From Polytrichum commune (lineage: Eukaryota > Streptophyta > Polytrichopsida > Polytrichales > Polytrichaceae): a DNA stretch of 60,000 nucleotides. Both the position numbers and the translations under genes were made by a program. Location of the stretch: positions 48,572,758-48,632,757 of the forward strand of contig OX485805.1 in NCBI GenBank assembly GCA_950295325.1. The letters run 5' to 3'. Of this stretch, positions 57,558-60,000 are shown in pieces (position 1 is the first letter of the stretch; every line of letters starts with the position of its first letter). The notes below the pieces were generated by a model. That model was not told the DNA's origin, did not search any database, and saw only the letters and a program-made list of their open reading frames with translations.

Positions 57558-59400
57558 GATGAATCAATATCGTGCTGGATGGATTAACTATGTGTCTGTC
57601 GAATTTGCAGGTGCCGCTTGATGAAAGTGTGTCTGCAGATGATGATTCGCCGAAACCAATGGTTAGAACAAATACCGAGAGCAAATAGCTTCACATGCAG
57701 TACCCAAATCCGAGAAATTCAGATATCATAAAGATTGGGCGAGGAGGCCATGCTCACATGTGCAAGCACGTCTACATGATTAGCACCTGACATACTAAGA
57801 ACAACAGTCTTCGTTACACATAAAAAGTTAAATCGCAGATACCAGGAAAACTGAGGTTGAGAGATTCACATGTGCTTTGGGTGAAGAGGAGGAGCTGTTG
57901 ACCACAAGATGAAGGATTGTGGAGAAATTTGATAGACGCACAGAGAATGAACCTGAGTCTGATAGGATACCTAGAGTATGCAGGCAGATATTGCAAACAG
58001 TTGAGAAAGATGGTATTTCCTTGGTTGGGATTGCCTTCTATATTCTGTTGATACCGACTGCCGCCAGGCACCGATCATGAATACGAGTTGGTAAGATGAG
58101 CGCGTCGGTAAGGATTTTTGGCTATAATATAGAAGAATCGCAGAAGCTTTGAAGTTCATCACTGCTGACTCACTATCTAGGGATAGGGTGGATCTGCCGA
58201 CTTCACCAGCAATAACATGTACGAATAGCTTATCTACTGGACAGATATCTGCCGACATGAATGGAGGCTGCTGATGCACAAGTACCAGAAATTGGGACGA
58301 AAGGAACTGACAACGAAGCATTGGGAAGAAATGGAGGCTCAAAGCAAATCGCTCCCTGGACCCTCCCATAATCTACCACAAGAATGGTGTGAGGATTTAA
58401 ATTCCTCTTGCAATTCCCAATGTTTGGGAAGTAGGGGCCGCGGACGAAGGCGAGAGAATTTTTTTCTTTCTTACCAACGAACCTATCATCCATCCAACTT
58501 ACATAAAAACTTGGACTCCTATAACATTGTGACCGATTCATCTCACATGACTTCGACCACGCAAATTCGGGGTTTGTGAAATCGCTTTTGGTGTCAAATC
58601 AACAGAATAAAGTTTCTATGCTACGTGAAGGAGAGGTGCGCTTGTAACATGTGAGAAGTTTGTCTTGCCTATGTCGACCATCGTCCAGACATGCCTTGCC
58701 CATGCATCTGGAAGGTTGACAGGATTAAGTCCTCAAGGGCTTGTAATGACTAATGTGAAGGTAAGTCGTTTTGGAATATCAACGAGGTGGAATCCATAAT
58801 CTCAGTAAATAGTCACGATTGAGTGCAACCATCACCCGGGATACTGAACAAGCTCCAACGCCGATAATCTCGAGCTCAACTCCTAAACCAAACTAAACGC
58901 CCAAGCCCAGCTAGTAAGCTAAGGTAATCACACATGTTCCCCACATGTTGGCGCGAGATTCTGTACTTAAGAGTGCTCCAATTTATGTGCCGATGTTTAT
59001 CGATCTCGTTGGATTATTCTTTTGAAGTGGACGCCAAACCTAGGCGCCTCAAAATATTTGAACTGTATCTCAAATTCTAACTCAAATTAGTTTGATTGCC
59101 ATTGTGTTCATGTACTAGGGGCATCAGGTGGTTCTACCCAAGCCAGCATCTTACGGCAACTGAATCCAACTGATGTGGAGACAGCTCTAGGTGATCTTGA
59201 ACGACAATAACCCACCTCAAACTAATTTACTCTTTAGCACTGAGCTCAACACCCACACTTGACACTTTGATGAGGATTTGGATACTTGAAGTGATCTGAT
59301 TCATAAGGTGTGCGGGTGTTATTTGGGTACTTTCTTAATTGCACTCCTATATTCGATTGGTGCGTGGCTGTGTGAGGCTCAAAAGAACAAACACCACAAA
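57558..59400. other. Upstream region of the small gene and intergenic DNA
   Basis: Probable 5' UTR and promoter of the minus-strand gene up to about 58500. Open frames overlapping on both strands at 57971-58579 lack motifs and are not called. Beyond 58600 nothing is recognised. Confidence 0.4.
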
Positions 59401-59424
59401 GACACAATGATTGAAAGAGATTGG

Positions 59425-60000
59425 ACTGTGTCTTCTTCCAAATTTTATTAACTATTTCTGCAATCAATAATGACCATAATTGGAGCACTTATGACATTCG
59501 TATGAGAGTAAATATGGACACATACTCATAATTTGGACTTTTGGGTTGCTTCGATTCTATGGGTTGATATGTTGATACACTTCCAATATTATTACCTAAA
59601 GTTTATGGAAGATGTGTGAATCGTCATTGAAAAATTGAATGTTGTCATAATAAAATATGATGGGAAAAAATCAAATTTCCACTTTTTGATGTGAAAATCA
59701 TAAGATTAAATGATAAGTATTAATTAAAATATAATCAAAACAATAATTGCTATAAAAAACATACTTAACTTTGCATAATCTATTAGAGGATCCCATCATA
59801 CTCTTCTATCAGGGGATCCTATGATAAAGTGCAGCATGTTATAATTTTTGACTTGGACTTCGTCCAATTTTACTTAAATACCATTTTTATGTATTTACTT
59901 AAAGAACCAATGAACATAAACCTCATACAACTATGACTACATAAACAGGAAGTCCAATTCTCAACCTAGTTTTTGTTGATATGTCGTTGTAGATTTGCTA
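59425..60000 (+). repeat. Dispersed repeat, copy 2 (cut by window end)
   Basis: Counterpart of 55890-56100. The last 100 bases (AATGAACATAAACCTCATAC to GTAGATTTGCTA) match 55997-56080 closely. Confidence 0.6.

Noticed and set aside
58230-58579. Overlapping ORFs on both strands upstream of the small gene
   Set aside because: No motif on either strand, and the region is the expected 5' leader or promoter of the minus-strand gene.
1-60000. tRNA, rRNA or organelle-derived DNA
   Set aside because: I saw no cloverleaf with conserved arms, no rRNA blocks and no plastid or mitochondrial gene sequence. A tRNAscan or BLAST run would be needed to exclude short ones.

Overview
The window is nuclear DNA of a land plant, most likely a seed-free lineage (bryophyte, lycophyte or similar). 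The reasons are a 16-exon plant MLO gene with consistent splice phases, plant CACTA, Gypsy and LINE remnants, a CCCTAAA telomere-type tract, and a small gene resembling a domain (DUF7748-like) that I know mainly from seed-free plants. Most of the window is AT-rich, repeat-filled intergenic DNA. Only two ordinary host genes stand out: MLO (33171-42013, minus) and the small gene at 57093-57557 (minus).

The main discovery is a nest of mobile elements in the first 24 kb. A LINE remnant (from 23977) is interrupted by a CACTA/EnSpm element whose right terminus is at 23976. The CACTA element carries an apparently intact Tnp2 transposase (19511-22995) and, unusually, a SET-domain ORF. That SET ORF is itself split by a 15,529-bp element at 3319-18847. 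This inner element has perfect 28-bp terminal inverted repeats and a 4-bp target duplication (CATT). Removing it together with one CATT rejoins the SET domain in frame.

The 15.5-kb element holds four genes. Three are on the minus strand: a Lys/Glu-rich protein (3904-4693), an FCP1/NIF-type HAD phosphatase-like protein (4837-5682), and a large ParB-like plus DNA-methyltransferase-like fusion (6149-10780). One is on the plus strand: a DUF7869-like putative transposase (15980-18317) next to the right end. Thirty-eight copies of a palindrome, TTTGGGTCG-NN-CGACCCAAA with a variable central dinucleotide, occur inside the element and nowhere else that I could see. They lie in both introns and the last exon of the fusion gene, in an array at its 5' side, and in a 78-bp tandem array directly upstream of the transposase. 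A ParB/methylase-like protein with its own palindromic sites on a giant plant transposon is the best candidate for an undescribed system. My working hypothesis is that the sites are bound or modified by the element's own proteins to regulate, mark or move the element.

From 24 to 33 kb there are decayed Gypsy and LINE fragments in AT-rich DNA. From 33 to 42 kb lies the MLO gene, with a 0.69-kb foldback repeat in one intron. From 43 to 55 kb there is a dense set of miniature elements: a 130-bp CACTA derivative with a CTA duplication, an hAT-like MITE with an 8-bp duplication, a MITE flanked by TAA, several long foldbacks, and a LINE RNase H/C-terminal fragment. All assignments come from reading the sequence; no database search was run.
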